Origin: Candidatus Opimibacter skivensis
GTDB lineage: Bacteria > Bacteroidota > Bacteroidia > Chitinophagales > Saprospiraceae
Direction: 5' to 3'
DNA length: 64,000 nt
Assembly (NCBI GenBank): GCA_016722045.1
Contig: JADKGY010000008.1
Span: 186,001-250,000, forward strand
Shown here: one piece after another, positions 1-9,600 of the stretch
How positions within the stretch are numbered: the first letter of the stretch is position 1
Layout of the letters: the number at the start of each line of letters is the position of its first letter
Notes under the pieces: generated by a model
Database searches by the model: none
What the model saw: the letters and a program-made list of their open reading frames with translations, nothing else
What the model was told of the DNA's origin: nothing
Translations under genes and position numbers: made by a program

Positions 1-1
1 G

Positions 2-139
2 ACAAAATGTGTGGCTTGTGCCGCCCCGGCTACCGATGACGGTAATGATGAAGTCATCTGGTTCAATAGTGCTACAGCAAAAGAAATGGCGAAAAGTTTT
101 AAAGCACTTTGGAAGAAGTATAAGCGCGTCAGCCTTTGA
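2..139 (+). CDS. C-terminal end of an unidentified protein (5' truncated by window edge)
   Basis: An open frame runs in from the window edge and stops at TGA 137-139, giving about 45 residues. It starts with a Cys-x-x-Cys pair (CVAC) followed by an acidic stretch, then a basic, probably helical tail ending KKYKRVSL. I do not recognise the family. The two cysteines could be a zinc or redox site, but the fragment is too short to say. No start codon is visible, so the gene begins upstream of the window. Confidence 0.4.
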   Translation, partial: TKCVACAAPATDDGNDEVIWFNSATAKEMAKSFKALWKKYKRVSL

Positions 140-607
140 TATTGGCATAGGTATTATCATTTTCTATTCTGTCCTTAACCGGGGATCGAAAACGTAATTG
201 CACCATTTATATGGCCAAGCCATCAAGGACAAAAAAAGACAACATTCACAGGTCGGGCTCTACACAAGGGAAAAGGAAAAAACCTTCTCTTTCCACCTCG
301 TCTTTGTCTTATGAAATGGATAAACGATAATTATACTACATCCGGATTAGCTGAATTCCGGAAGGACAAGCCCGGTGAGTTGGTTTGGGATGGTGCGCTT
401 TCTACGTATCAATCACAGAATGAGTTTAAGGTGTATGTTTTTAAAAAGAAATGATAAAGATTCCATCATTGTGTACTTAAATATAAATAGGCATAACGCC
501 AATTTATATTTTAGAAAGACGAAGTGTTGACTATGATCAACCCCAGTTCAGTTAATAAACCTATCGACTTACAGCACTTGAGTTATTCACCTTTAAAAAG
601 CAAGTCG
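140..607. other. Gene-poor left-edge stretch
   Basis: Between the truncated frame and the first clear gene there is no convincing full-length gene. It holds one possible 47-codon frame (311-454, listed separately) and an overlapping lysine/serine-rich frame with ATG at 211 and stop at 328-330. Neither has a recognisable motif. Near the minus-strand gene end, short complementary words lie at 567-572 and 602-607, too weak to call a terminator. Confidence 0.4.
311..454 (+). CDS. Possible small hypothetical protein (47 aa)
   Basis: ATG at 311, stop TGA at 452-454. The product is polar with a basic end (KVYVFKKK) and reads like the C-terminal piece of a larger globular protein (LVWDGALSTYQSQNEF) rather than noise. 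It may be a gene remnant. No family recognised, no membrane segment or signal peptide. Confidence 0.3.
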   Translation: MKWINDNYTTSGLAEFRKDKPGELVWDGALSTYQSQNEFKVYVFKKK

Positions 608-1927
608 TTAATTAGGGCAGGACACAGAGGTTGTTTTTATTGTTCCATTATCATTCATCGTCAGACGCCAACAATTACCGTTTGGTGATTTCATTATAAC
701 ACCCTTGTCAACATTCTGTATGTAAACATCTCCATTCGTTATTTGAAGTTTAGATGCAGGGGTTTCTGTGCCAATACCAATATTTCCATTCGCGGCAATC
801 CTCATTCTTTCGTTTGCAGAACCATTATTATCGACACTGGTCATAAATCTGAGTACTCCATTTATATTAGGTGCTGATATAATCAAGCCTGGGCCGGTAT
901 TGTGTACCTGGCCAAAATCCGCATATCTGTTATTATCGAAATCATATGTTTCTGAATTTTGACTTATGAAAGTCTGGGTGCCCATATCTCCGGCAGACAA
1001 TCCAATTAATGCAGCGGATCGATTGGAGAGGGATGTATTATTTGCCAGTATGTACAATCTGCCATTTCCTGTTGGATCATTTCCCGTGACTGTCAATTTA
1101 TTAGTTGGGTTTTCGGTGCCAATACCCACCTTTCCATCACCTGTTATGCGCATACGTTCAGCGGTTGATAGTGCAGCTCCACCAACAAGAAATTTAATTA
1201 CGGCATCACTTGCATCTGCTCTTAATATTAAGCCTTTTCCAGTGGACAGCAACTGTCCAAAGTCAGCGTATTTATCACCTTCAAAATCATAAGTTTCTCC
1301 GATGTGCTCTAGATAAGTCTTGGAAGTTTCATTGCCGGCCGATAATCCCATATAGACCAGAGAACGATTCGATAGAGATTGGTTATTCAGGTATAAATAT
1401 CCTCTATCATTAAGAGTAGGGTCATCGCCCATTATTGTTAGTTTCTCAGAACCACTATTGGTCCCTATACCTACATTTCCTCCGTTATAGTGAATCCCTT
1501 TTGAATCATCAATCCATTTGTTATCTCCCCCATGAGCAGCATAAAGAGCATACGGAACAGATAATAATTCTGAAGTGCCTAAGTTTTGAAAATTAGATCC
1601 ACCATCACCATCCATTTCAATCTGAATATAGTGATCATTTGCCCCCCAGTTTATTAAAGAGAATTGTCCTGTCGGCGAACCTCCATTGCCTATACCAATA
1701 TTAAACAGCCCCAGCCTATTTGTCAAGACATTGTGAATTTCTTTATACACCACAGTTCCATCTGCAGTTCCGCTACGAATAGATATTTGTAATGCAATAT
1801 TCCTGTTGACCAAAGGATTTCCACTTAAATCTCTGGCTATTCCCTGATAATTGAATGCTTGTGGCGATTGAGCAAAAGCAGAGACACTTAAGAAGGTGTA
1901 TAAGAACAAAATAAATACAGGTTTCAT
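608..1927 (-). CDS. Secreted NVGIGT-repeat (tail-fibre-like) protein
   Basis: About 439 residues from ATG 1927; a longer frame to 1981 exists, but the ATG at 1927 begins a clean signal peptide (MKPVFILFLYTFLSVSAFAQ). The N-terminal ~130 residues are the FNYQGIARD.G.PL module common at the start of secreted Bacteroidota proteins. The rest repeats a unit containing GNVGIGT or GKVGIGT, then S.KL.V, then a YLYLNNQSLSNRS-type segment and an ERMRI motif, resembling phage tail-fibre shafts. There is no peptidase S74 chaperone domain. The start lies one base after the stop of the upstream T9SS protein, so the two are cotranscribed. Role inferred: surface fibre or adhesin. Confidence 0.8.
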   Translation of the reverse strand: MKPVFILFLYTFLSVSAFAQSPQAFNYQGIARDLSGNPLVNRNIALQISIRSGTADGTVVYKEIHNVLTNRLGLFNIGIGNGGSPTGQFSLINWGANDHYIQIEMDGDGGSNFQNLGTSELLSVPYALYAAHGGDNKWIDDSKGIHYNGGNVGIGTNSGSEKLTIMGDDPTLNDRGYLYLNNQSLSNRSLVYMGLSAGNETSKTYLEHIGETYDFEGDKYADFGQLLSTGKGLILRADASDAVIKFLVGGAALSTAERMRITGDGKVGIGTENPTNKLTVTGNDPTGNGRLYILANNTSLSNRSAALIGLSAGDMGTQTFISQNSETYDFDNNRYADFGQVHNTGPGLIISAPNINGVLRFMTSVDNNGSANERMRIAANGNIGIGTETPASKLQITNGDVYIQNVDKGVIMKSPNGNCWRLTMNDNGTIKTTSVSCPN

Positions 1928-1928
1928 G

Positions 1929-2423
1929 TTAGTTTGTTTTAATAATTTTAAAAGTTTGTGATGCAGACAGATCGACGACAATGATGGTGATTAAATATGT
2001 ACCCTGTGGTAGGTCTTTAAAAAAATATCTATCCATTATTTTATCTCCTATATATTTTTTCTTCAAGATCAATTGACCCGAAGTATTCGTCATTTCAATT
2101 TCTAAGTCAGAAGATTTTATCAAACCCACACGAATATCTACAAAGTCCGATGTTGGATTGGGGAAAAGTTGAATTGCACCTATATCGGCAGGTATTATTT
2201 TAGTTGATGTAATATTGTACATCGGTTGATGCATTCCTTGGGAAATAATAGTAGTAGAATTTTCAATCGTAGCGATCATTACCTCTCCAAGTGTCCAGTC
2301 AAGCTGAACAGAACTTGAGGTATATGAATTTCCAGCTGTCGCGACTACCTTTAAATTAGGGTCCTGAGCAATTGAAAGAGTTACAAACCACATTGAAAAA
2401 ATAATCAAAAGCCAGTTTCTCAT
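1929..2423 (-). CDS. Small T9SS type A sorting-domain protein
   Basis: 164 residues with a signal peptide (MRNWLLIIFSMWFVTLSIAQ), a short middle module with W-TLGEVMIAT and QGMHQP, and a C-terminal type A sorting domain that starts at LFPNPTSDFVDIR and ends in G.YLITI...QTFKIIKTN. The middle module is typical of short secreted proteins with a QGFHQP-like motif in this phylum. It is the first gene of a two-gene unit with the NVGIGT-repeat gene. The sorting domain predicts export through T9SS and cell-surface attachment or release. Function of the short N-terminal module is unknown. Confidence 0.8.
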   Translation of the reverse strand: MRNWLLIIFSMWFVTLSIAQDPNLKVVATAGNSYTSSSVQLDWTLGEVMIATIENSTTIISQGMHQPMYNITSTKIIPADIGAIQLFPNPTSDFVDIRVGLIKSSDLEIEMTNTSGQLILKKKYIGDKIMDRYFFKDLPQGTYLITIIVVDLSASQTFKIIKTN

Positions 2424-2490
2424 AAAACAAACAGTTTGGCAAAATAAATTTATAAGACTACTAAAATTCTATAAATCAAATATAATACAA

Positions 2491-2520
2491 TTTTTTAGCC
2501 CGACTTCTCGTCTACATTTG
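2491..2520 (+). promoter_or_regulatory. Candidate Bacteroidota promoter for the aminopeptidase gene
   Basis: TACATTTG at 2513-2520 matches the -7 box TAnnTTTG; a T-rich run at 2491-2496 sits near the expected -33 position. A second, weaker box (TACCTTTC) lies at 2561-2568 just before the ATG at 2574. Confidence 0.45.
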
Positions 2521-2573
2521 TATTAAGTATTGGCCATTAAAAAAATTGGTAAAAAGCGCTACCTTTCAATCTT

Positions 2574-3944
2574 ATGAAACTCTTTAACGCTTCTGTATAC
2601 GCTAACCGCCGCAAATCATTGATGCAGGCAATGGGCCAGGGACAATTCTTTTTTCCCGGAGCCGTCGAGCAACCATTCAACTATAAGGCGAATACCTTCC
2701 CATTTCGGCAGGATAGTACCTTCCTGTATTACTTTGGATTCGCTCAGCCCGAAATGGCCGGTCTGATTGATGCAGATGCAGGTGTTTCTACTTTATTCGG
2801 GCACGATATAGATATTGAAGAAGTAGTGTGGATGGGCCCCCAGCCAACGATGGCAGAACGGGCAGGATTAATTGCGGTAGAGCAGCACGCTGAGTTTGGA
2901 ACAGTGGCGGAAGTGCTTAAAGGGAAGAAAATTCAGTACCTGCCACCCTATCATGCCGACCGTATTCTTTATCTCGCAAAGGTTTTGGGAAAAAGTGTTG
3001 AGGATATTCAAAGTGACCACTCTATGGCGCTCGTGCATGCTGTCATAAAACAACGATCACACAAGGCCGCTGAAGAAATCACGCAGATGGAAGAAGCATT
3101 GGCCATCACTGCAGCCATGCACACACAATTAAGAAAGGCTACATCAGCAGGGAAATATGAAGCACAACTTCGAGGCATTGCAGAGGGTGTTGCGTTTGCT
3201 AATCAGGGACGTCTTTCATACGGAGCTATCTGTACTGTGCAGGGTCAGACACTGCATAACAATGAATATCACCGCATGCTTAAAGAAGGAGGCATGCTAC
3301 TGTGTGATATCGGCGCAGAAAATCAAATGGGATATGCAGGCGATATCACGCGCGTATATCCGGTGAGTCCAAAATTTTCAGCGCAACAGGCAGACATCTA
3401 TGATCTCGTGCTGAAAGCAGAAACAGAATCAATAGCCACAGTAAAGCCTGGTGTGAAATACATGGATATTCATCTTGGGGCTGCACGTATCATCACTGAA
3501 GGACTTCAACAACTTGGATTGATGAAAGGTGATGTAGATGAGAGCGTTGCTGCCGGCGCGCATGCTTTGTTCTTTCCTCATGGTCTCGGACATATGATCG
3601 GACTGGATGTACATGATATGGAAAACCTCGGGGAGAATAATGTTGGTTATGATACTTCAGTGCAACGTAGCACGCAATTTGGCACCGCCTATTTACGTCT
3701 TGCACGTCCTCTTGAAACCGGATTTGTATTGACCGTTGAGCCAGGTATTTATTTCATACCGGAGTTGATAGACATGTGGGAAGGAGAAGGAATCTTTAAA
3801 GAGTTTATTCAGTATGAAAAACTTAAGCCATATCGGAATTTTACAGGAATAAGAATTGAGGACAATGTATTAGTGACGGAGAATGGTCATAGAGTATTAG
3901 GTGTGCCGATACCGAAAGTTAGATCAGAAGTGGAGAGAGATTGA
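2574..3944 (+). CDS. pepP: Xaa-Pro aminopeptidase (M24B)
   Basis: 456 residues. The N-terminal ~170 residues form the aminopeptidase P N-domain (RRKSLMQAMGQGQFFFPG). The C-terminal pita-bread domain carries the dinuclear metal ligands: Asp near 246 (LLCDIGAE), Asp near 257 (YAGDITRVYP), His near 335 (FPHGLGHMIGLDVHD), Glu near 388 (TVEPGIYF) and Glu near 428 (GIRIEDN). It removes N-terminal residues preceding proline and is expected to be cytoplasmic, as no signal peptide is seen. Length is normal for the family. It converges on the next minus-strand gene with only 6 bp between the stop codons. Confidence 0.95.
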   Translation: MKLFNASVYANRRKSLMQAMGQGQFFFPGAVEQPFNYKANTFPFRQDSTFLYYFGFAQPEMAGLIDADAGVSTLFGHDIDIEEVVWMGPQPTMAERAGLIAVEQHAEFGTVAEVLKGKKIQYLPPYHADRILYLAKVLGKSVEDIQSDHSMALVHAVIKQRSHKAAEEITQMEEALAITAAMHTQLRKATSAGKYEAQLRGIAEGVAFANQGRLSYGAICTVQGQTLHNNEYHRMLKEGGMLLCDIGAENQMGYAGDITRVYPVSPKFSAQQADIYDLVLKAETESIATVKPGVKYMDIHLGAARIITEGLQQLGLMKGDVDESVAAGAHALFFPHGLGHMIGLDVHDMENLGENNVGYDTSVQRSTQFGTAYLRLARPLETGFVLTVEPGIYFIPELIDMWEGEGIFKEFIQYEKLKPYRNFTGIRIEDNVLVTENGHRVLGVPIPKVRSEVERD

Positions 3945-3950
3945 ATGCGT

Positions 3951-6590
3951 CTAACGTATTAATGTAATGTCCCCTTTAAGCGTTTTTCTGATACCCATTA
4001 CAGACGTACAATCCATGTAATAAGCAAATACCCCCGGTGGTACTTTCTTATTTTTATAAACGCCATTCCATGATTCCTGGTTATCGGCACTGACGAAAAC
4101 ACAATCTCCCCATCTGTCGAAAATAATAAATTGATATTCAGATAAGGGTGTTGAAACAAATGGCTTCACGGTTTCATTTATGCCATCATCATTCGGGCTG
4201 AATACATTAGGCACGTACACTGAAAAATCACAGTCAAGATTCTGAATATGGATCGTCAACATTTTCTGGCCACACGCATTCGAAACTTCAACCCAATACA
4301 TTCCGGCATGATCCACCAATAGTGATGACAAGGTAGATTGGTCAGACCATAAATAACTCGCACCCGGAAACGTAGCATCAAGTATAAGGGATTGCCCTGC
4401 ACAGAGCACGGTGTCTGCAAGTGTTATGTCTGGAGGAGCAATAGATGTGGTATTGATCATTTCTTTTACTGAAAAGCATGCGTTTGAAAGTTGCACCCAA
4501 TAAGAACCCGCCTTTACCAAGCTCAATATCGAATCTGTTGAACTATCAGACCACAAAAAGGTAACACCAGGAAAGGCGGCATTAAGCGTAAGTGTATCGC
4601 CGACACAAAAACTGGTATCCGGAAAAGTTACTTCGGGTCGCCTGATGATATCAATGGAAAACGAATCCCTATAAGAATAACATGTATTGCTTATCTCTAT
4701 CCAGTACAGTCCTTTCGTGTTGAAATCGTGTATTGCTTTTGTTGTGTTGTCAGACCACAAATATTGTGTACCCGGAAATGTAGCATCAAGAGTCAATACT
4801 TCCCCCTGACAAATAATGGTGTCATTGAAAATAAGTGTGGGCACGGGTGCAAATGCAATTTGAAACGTATCTCTATGTGTGAAACAAACATTTTCAAGTT
4901 GCACCCAATATGAACCAGATGTACTAAAAACATTTTTGGGAGTAGTTGTTCCGTCAGACCAGAGATACACAACCCCCGGAAACGAGGCATCAAGCACAAG
5001 CGAGTCATCATGACATATATTGGTATCAGGAAATGAAACTTTGGGAAATGGGGTGACTGAAACATCAAACGAATCCGAAACCGAATAACACGAACTACTT
5101 AATTGGACCCAATAATGGCCTTGTTTTGAGATATTTATTTTTGGAGTCGTAGAATTATCAGACCATAGGTAGGAGGCTCCTGTGATAAAAGCATCATAGA
5201 TTACGTTTTGCCCTTCGCATATTGAGGTATCCGGGAGAGAAATAACGGGCGGTGAAGGCGCATCGATATGTATAGTGTCCCGCAAACTAAAGCAGGGATA
5301 ATTAGCTTCAACCCAATAAGTCCCTGTGGTTTTAATAACTTTTTTAATTGTGCTTGTGCCATCGTTCCATAGATAATTCACAGGGCAATTTGAGGTCGAA
5401 CTAAGATTTATGATGAGCGAATCACCATTGCACAATGTGGTATCCTTTCCAAGAAAGAGTAGCGTATTCGGATTGAGGAAAAATGAATATGGTGCGAAAT
5501 TCGGTAAGCCTGACTGAGATGATGTACCGGTAGAAAGCAATTGCCCTTTTTCACGATATCCGCATGTTGTACCGGGCATATCAGGGTGATCGATTACATC
5601 GAGGAAAGAAGAATTATTACGGGCCATGTATATTTTTTTGTCAGGACCCATCTGTAGAGCACCATAATGATAATTGCCGGAGATAGAATTCAGGGTAGTC
5701 ACCTGATCGTTGAACAGGTTTACCTGATATAAATAGTTAGTGACAAAAAATGTACTGAGATATAAGAGACTATCATTGGGCGAAAACTCTATTCCATATA
5801 CCCACTGTTGTCCATTGAAGAGTTGATTTAAATTCCTGACATTTGATAATTGCCCAGTTGACGAATCGAAATCAAACATTTCGCATATGCCACGAAATGA
5901 AGCTGAACTCACAATTTTTGTACCGTTATGTGAAGCTTTTACAGGTCCAATAATCGCATCGTTTGCATAAAAGGATCCTATAGTAGAGATGACCGGAGTC
6001 GTATTGAGTCCTGTTGAAGTCAGTAAAAAGGCCTGAAATTTACCGGAGTTTAGAGTATGGGTGATGATCCAGATATCTTTACCATTAGTATGCAGGACGG
6101 CCGTAATTTTTTCCGCAGTCTCATCGATCACGGGTTTATTTTTTGTTGAAAGGACCACATCACCCATCCCATTATTTAGACACATATCCACAACAGAATA
6201 AGCCAATCCTCCATTTGTAAAGTGATCCTCGGTGGTGAATAGATAATATTGGCTACATGAACCTGGCAAAGGAACGATTAATGCCGCCTGAGTCGAGGAA
6301 GCTCCGCCAACAAGGCCAGCACCATTAGGCATTATATTTTTATTTCTATCCCAGACAGTGACTCCGTCAGAATAAAATAAATTATTTCCGCCTGGATCAC
6401 TGATGGAAGCTGTTCCTTCCAATGCTACAAGATTCCCGGAAATAGACTTCGGCGGATCAACATTAAAATCAAGACCCGCTCTGGTTCCAAAATACCAAAT
6501 GTTGTTTTGTTTTTGTGCTATAATACGCGATGTCCAGGTAAAGAGAAAACAAAAGATAAACATCAGTTTTATTTTTTTTCCCGGGCCCAT
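3951..6590 (-). CDS. Large secreted protein with six Ig/PKD-like repeats and T9SS type B domain
   Basis: 879 residues. Signal peptide at 1-25, then a ~350-residue module starting QKQNNIWYFGTRAGLDFN that looks like a propeller (YGALQMGPDKKIYMARN). From about residue 381 to 785 come six tandem ~68-residue repeats with pattern DT.IC.G..L.LDA.FPG..YLWSD..T ... G.YWV.L.N.C. The last ~90 residues (from VPNVFSPNDDGINE) are a type B T9SS sorting domain (gliding motility-associated CTD). Paralogous to the gene directly upstream over the N-terminal module and repeat type, but with a different sorting domain. Surface adhesin or binding protein is inferred; no enzyme motif is seen. Confidence 0.9.
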   Translation of the reverse strand: MGPGKKIKLMFIFCFLFTWTSRIIAQKQNNIWYFGTRAGLDFNVDPPKSISGNLVALEGTASISDPGGNNLFYSDGVTVWDRNKNIMPNGAGLVGGASSTQAALIVPLPGSCSQYYLFTTEDHFTNGGLAYSVVDMCLNNGMGDVVLSTKNKPVIDETAEKITAVLHTNGKDIWIITHTLNSGKFQAFLLTSTGLNTTPVISTIGSFYANDAIIGPVKASHNGTKIVSSASFRGICEMFDFDSSTGQLSNVRNLNQLFNGQQWVYGIEFSPNDSLLYLSTFFVTNYLYQVNLFNDQVTTLNSISGNYHYGALQMGPDKKIYMARNNSSFLDVIDHPDMPGTTCGYREKGQLLSTGTSSQSGLPNFAPYSFFLNPNTLLFLGKDTTLCNGDSLIINLSSTSNCPVNYLWNDGTSTIKKVIKTTGTYWVEANYPCFSLRDTIHIDAPSPPVISLPDTSICEGQNVIYDAFITGASYLWSDNSTTPKINISKQGHYWVQLSSSCYSVSDSFDVSVTPFPKVSFPDTNICHDDSLVLDASFPGVVYLWSDGTTTPKNVFSTSGSYWVQLENVCFTHRDTFQIAFAPVPTLIFNDTIICQGEVLTLDATFPGTQYLWSDNTTKAIHDFNTKGLYWIEISNTCYSYRDSFSIDIIRRPEVTFPDTSFCVGDTLTLNAAFPGVTFLWSDSSTDSILSLVKAGSYWVQLSNACFSVKEMINTTSIAPPDITLADTVLCAGQSLILDATFPGASYLWSDQSTLSSLLVDHAGMYWVEVSNACGQKMLTIHIQNLDCDFSVYVPNVFSPNDDGINETVKPFVSTPLSEYQFIIFDRWGDCVFVSADNQESWNGVYKNKKVPPGVFAYYMDCTSVMGIRKTLKGDITLIR

Positions 6591-6638
6591 AGTAAAGTAT
6601 TGTACGTTACTCCATATGATGAAAGCAAAAAAACTTGC

Positions 6639-9600
6639 TTAGAATTTCATTATTCGTTGCATGGCAGTATATCCATTACAGATCAGCTGACAATAAACGA
6701 TCCCATTATTCAACGGAATATCTTCGCCGTTTATTTGTTCAACGTGTTCGCCTGACGAATATTCATGTTCTGTTGTGTAAAGCAATTTACCCGACACATC
6801 AAAGAATCGAATTGTAGTTTTTCCGCCATTGACTAAATAAAAGCGGGTTGTAAAAGCAGAGTGAAATGGATTCGGCTCTAATTGAAAGAAACTTATTTCC
6901 TGCAGATTACTGATTTGTTTTCCACATTCCAGATGTATAGCATATGATTCCAGATCATTACCAGGATATGCTTCAGGGCAAAGTCTCTCTTTTGTCAATT
7001 TAATCTTGTCTCTTACCTGACCGGCATGATGTGCTATAAATTTGATTTGATATAATTCATCTTCATCCTCTAACAGGATAGATTCTGATTGGCTCCAGCT
7101 AATTGATAAAACGCCATTGTGTACTGCAAAATTCTCAGGGGTGATGAATAGTTTTTCTGAGGAGATGCCTACAAGTTCCAGGTCTTCAATCTGGAGTGCC
7201 ATTTGCAAGCCGGCAATAGATGTATGCTCCCCTGCTTTAATGGCCACTGTAAATGGGGTCATCTCCTTTATTTCTTCATTCTCCATCATCAGAGAAAAAG
7301 TCTTTTCGCTGCGGGAGGTCAAATCACCGGTGAGCAGTTTAATGTCTTCATTTACATCTCCAATTTTAATGCCCAGAAAATCTGCATTATCAATATCATG
7401 ACGAGGATATTCAATCGTTTTCAATTCACTGAACAATGAAATATCCGCTCCACCCATTTCCTGTGCCATATCACCAAATCGCCAGCTTGTGTTTCCGGGA
7501 AATTCATTATATAAACCAAGTAAAAGCCTCCTTAAATCCAGTAGGTCAAGCACAGTCACCCGACCACTATGATTAACATCAGCAGCAATGTATTGATGCA
7601 GGGATGTAAAGGGCTCAATACCCAATAAATGTTTCTGTATACGGATAAGATCAAGTGTACTGACACCATTCAACACATCATCATTTTTATATCCTTTCAA
7701 AAAGTAATGACCGTCCTTTTCAAGATTCTCAAAAGCGTAATGGCCGGCCGCATCAGTTGGTTTATTGGTGACGTTTGAAAAATCAGCGTCTTCTGACATC
7801 ACCATTGTAGCATTCGACACAGACAGTCCTGTCCTTGTTATGACCCGACCACTGATTATTGGTTTCGGAGACTGAATAGCGATACATCCGGCATAGATTT
7901 TAACGGCATCAATATCCCATGCCGAGACAACCGATGCATCACCTATAGGACAATAGGGAAGTAATTCAATTCTGAAGGTTGTGTTGGCCTGTACGCGGAA
8001 CAAATCATTATCGATAAAACTATAGGATTGTAGCGTCCATGAATTCGTTGTATGAATATTCTCTTTTCGAAATACTTCTAAGCCGTTTTTCAGTATTCGG
8101 ATACCATAGAATGTAGGAAAGTTGTTTGGTCCGCTATCGCCGCTTATCCAGTTGTAATTCGTAGGAGCTTGTTCATAAAATTCAAGACCCGTAAATTTCA
8201 CTAATGAATCTGTCTGAGGGTGAATCGTAAATTCAATAACTATTGATGCCTGATGGCCGGCTATATAAGTACACGAATTTAAAGAACTCACACACATCGC
8301 AATGGACCCATTTACGCCGTGGGTGCATGAATGTTTGTTCATTTGAGGCGGTGACCGAAACAAATAGTCTGCCGATACATCTGCACAAGTTAACTGAGAT
8401 GGGAAAGTAGGCAGAAACTCACTATAATCCATATTCGAACCGTTGAACATAAAAGCAGAACATGCTTCCAGGTCATATTGAACAATGGGTGTACAATCAA
8501 TAACATTTAGACGTAATGTCCTGATGGAATCACAACCATTGACAAGATTAAATGTATCTACATAAATCCCTGATTTAGTATATCCTTCAAAGGATCCACC
8601 GGAGCATAGATCTCTTTCAAGAAATGTATTTGAACCAGGTATCACAGTTAGTGTCAAAACACGTATACTATCACATCCTAATTCAGTAATAAGCGTGTCA
8701 GTGTATATTCCTGATTCGGTATAACCTTCGAAAGAACTGCCTTGACAAATATTGGCAACAAAGGACAGGTGCGACGGAGGCACAACTGAGATATTTGCAG
8801 AAGCAGTAATTGTTGAACATGCATTTGAAACAGTAACTGTATATATGCCGGATACGGATACAGTTAGCTGTGGAGAAATTGAGTGGTCTGACCATAGATA
8901 AGTGGAACCGGGAAAAGATGCATCGAGAGTGATCACCTCACCTGTACAAATCACAGCATTCTCTAAGGTAACGTCCGGAGTTGGCACAACGTCAATTTCT
9001 ATTGAGTCGATGTACTTAGCACAGGAGCTCTCCACCCTTACCCAGTAAAGACCAGTTGTTTTAACAATCTTCTCCGGATCGGTTGATCCATCATTCCACA
9101 CATAGGAAGAAGGGCAATTTTTGTTTGATTGCACATGAAGTATAATAGAATCTCCGGCACAAATTGTGGTGTCATGACCAAGTGATATAGACGAAGTGGA
9201 ATCCTGGAAAAATGAATAAGGTGCAAAATTTGGAAGCCCGCTTTGTCCCTTAGTTCCGGGCAATAGATCCAGTGAATGCTCTACATATTGACACCCTGTT
9301 CCGCTGACATTTGGCTGATGTATGACATCCACAAAAGCAGATTCATTTCGGACCATATATATTTTTTTGTCGGGACCCATCTGAAGTGCTCCATAACGAT
9401 AGTTACCAGACACAGAATTTAGTGTCGTCAGGACATTCGTTGCAAGGTTTAATTGATATAAATAATTGGTAATGAAAAACGTACTCAAATATAAAAGATG
9501 ATCATCAGGAGAAAACTCAATACCATATACCGATCGACTGCCACTCCAATGGGAATTTAGATTCACAGCATTACTAAGGACACCGGTTGTGTTATTAAAA

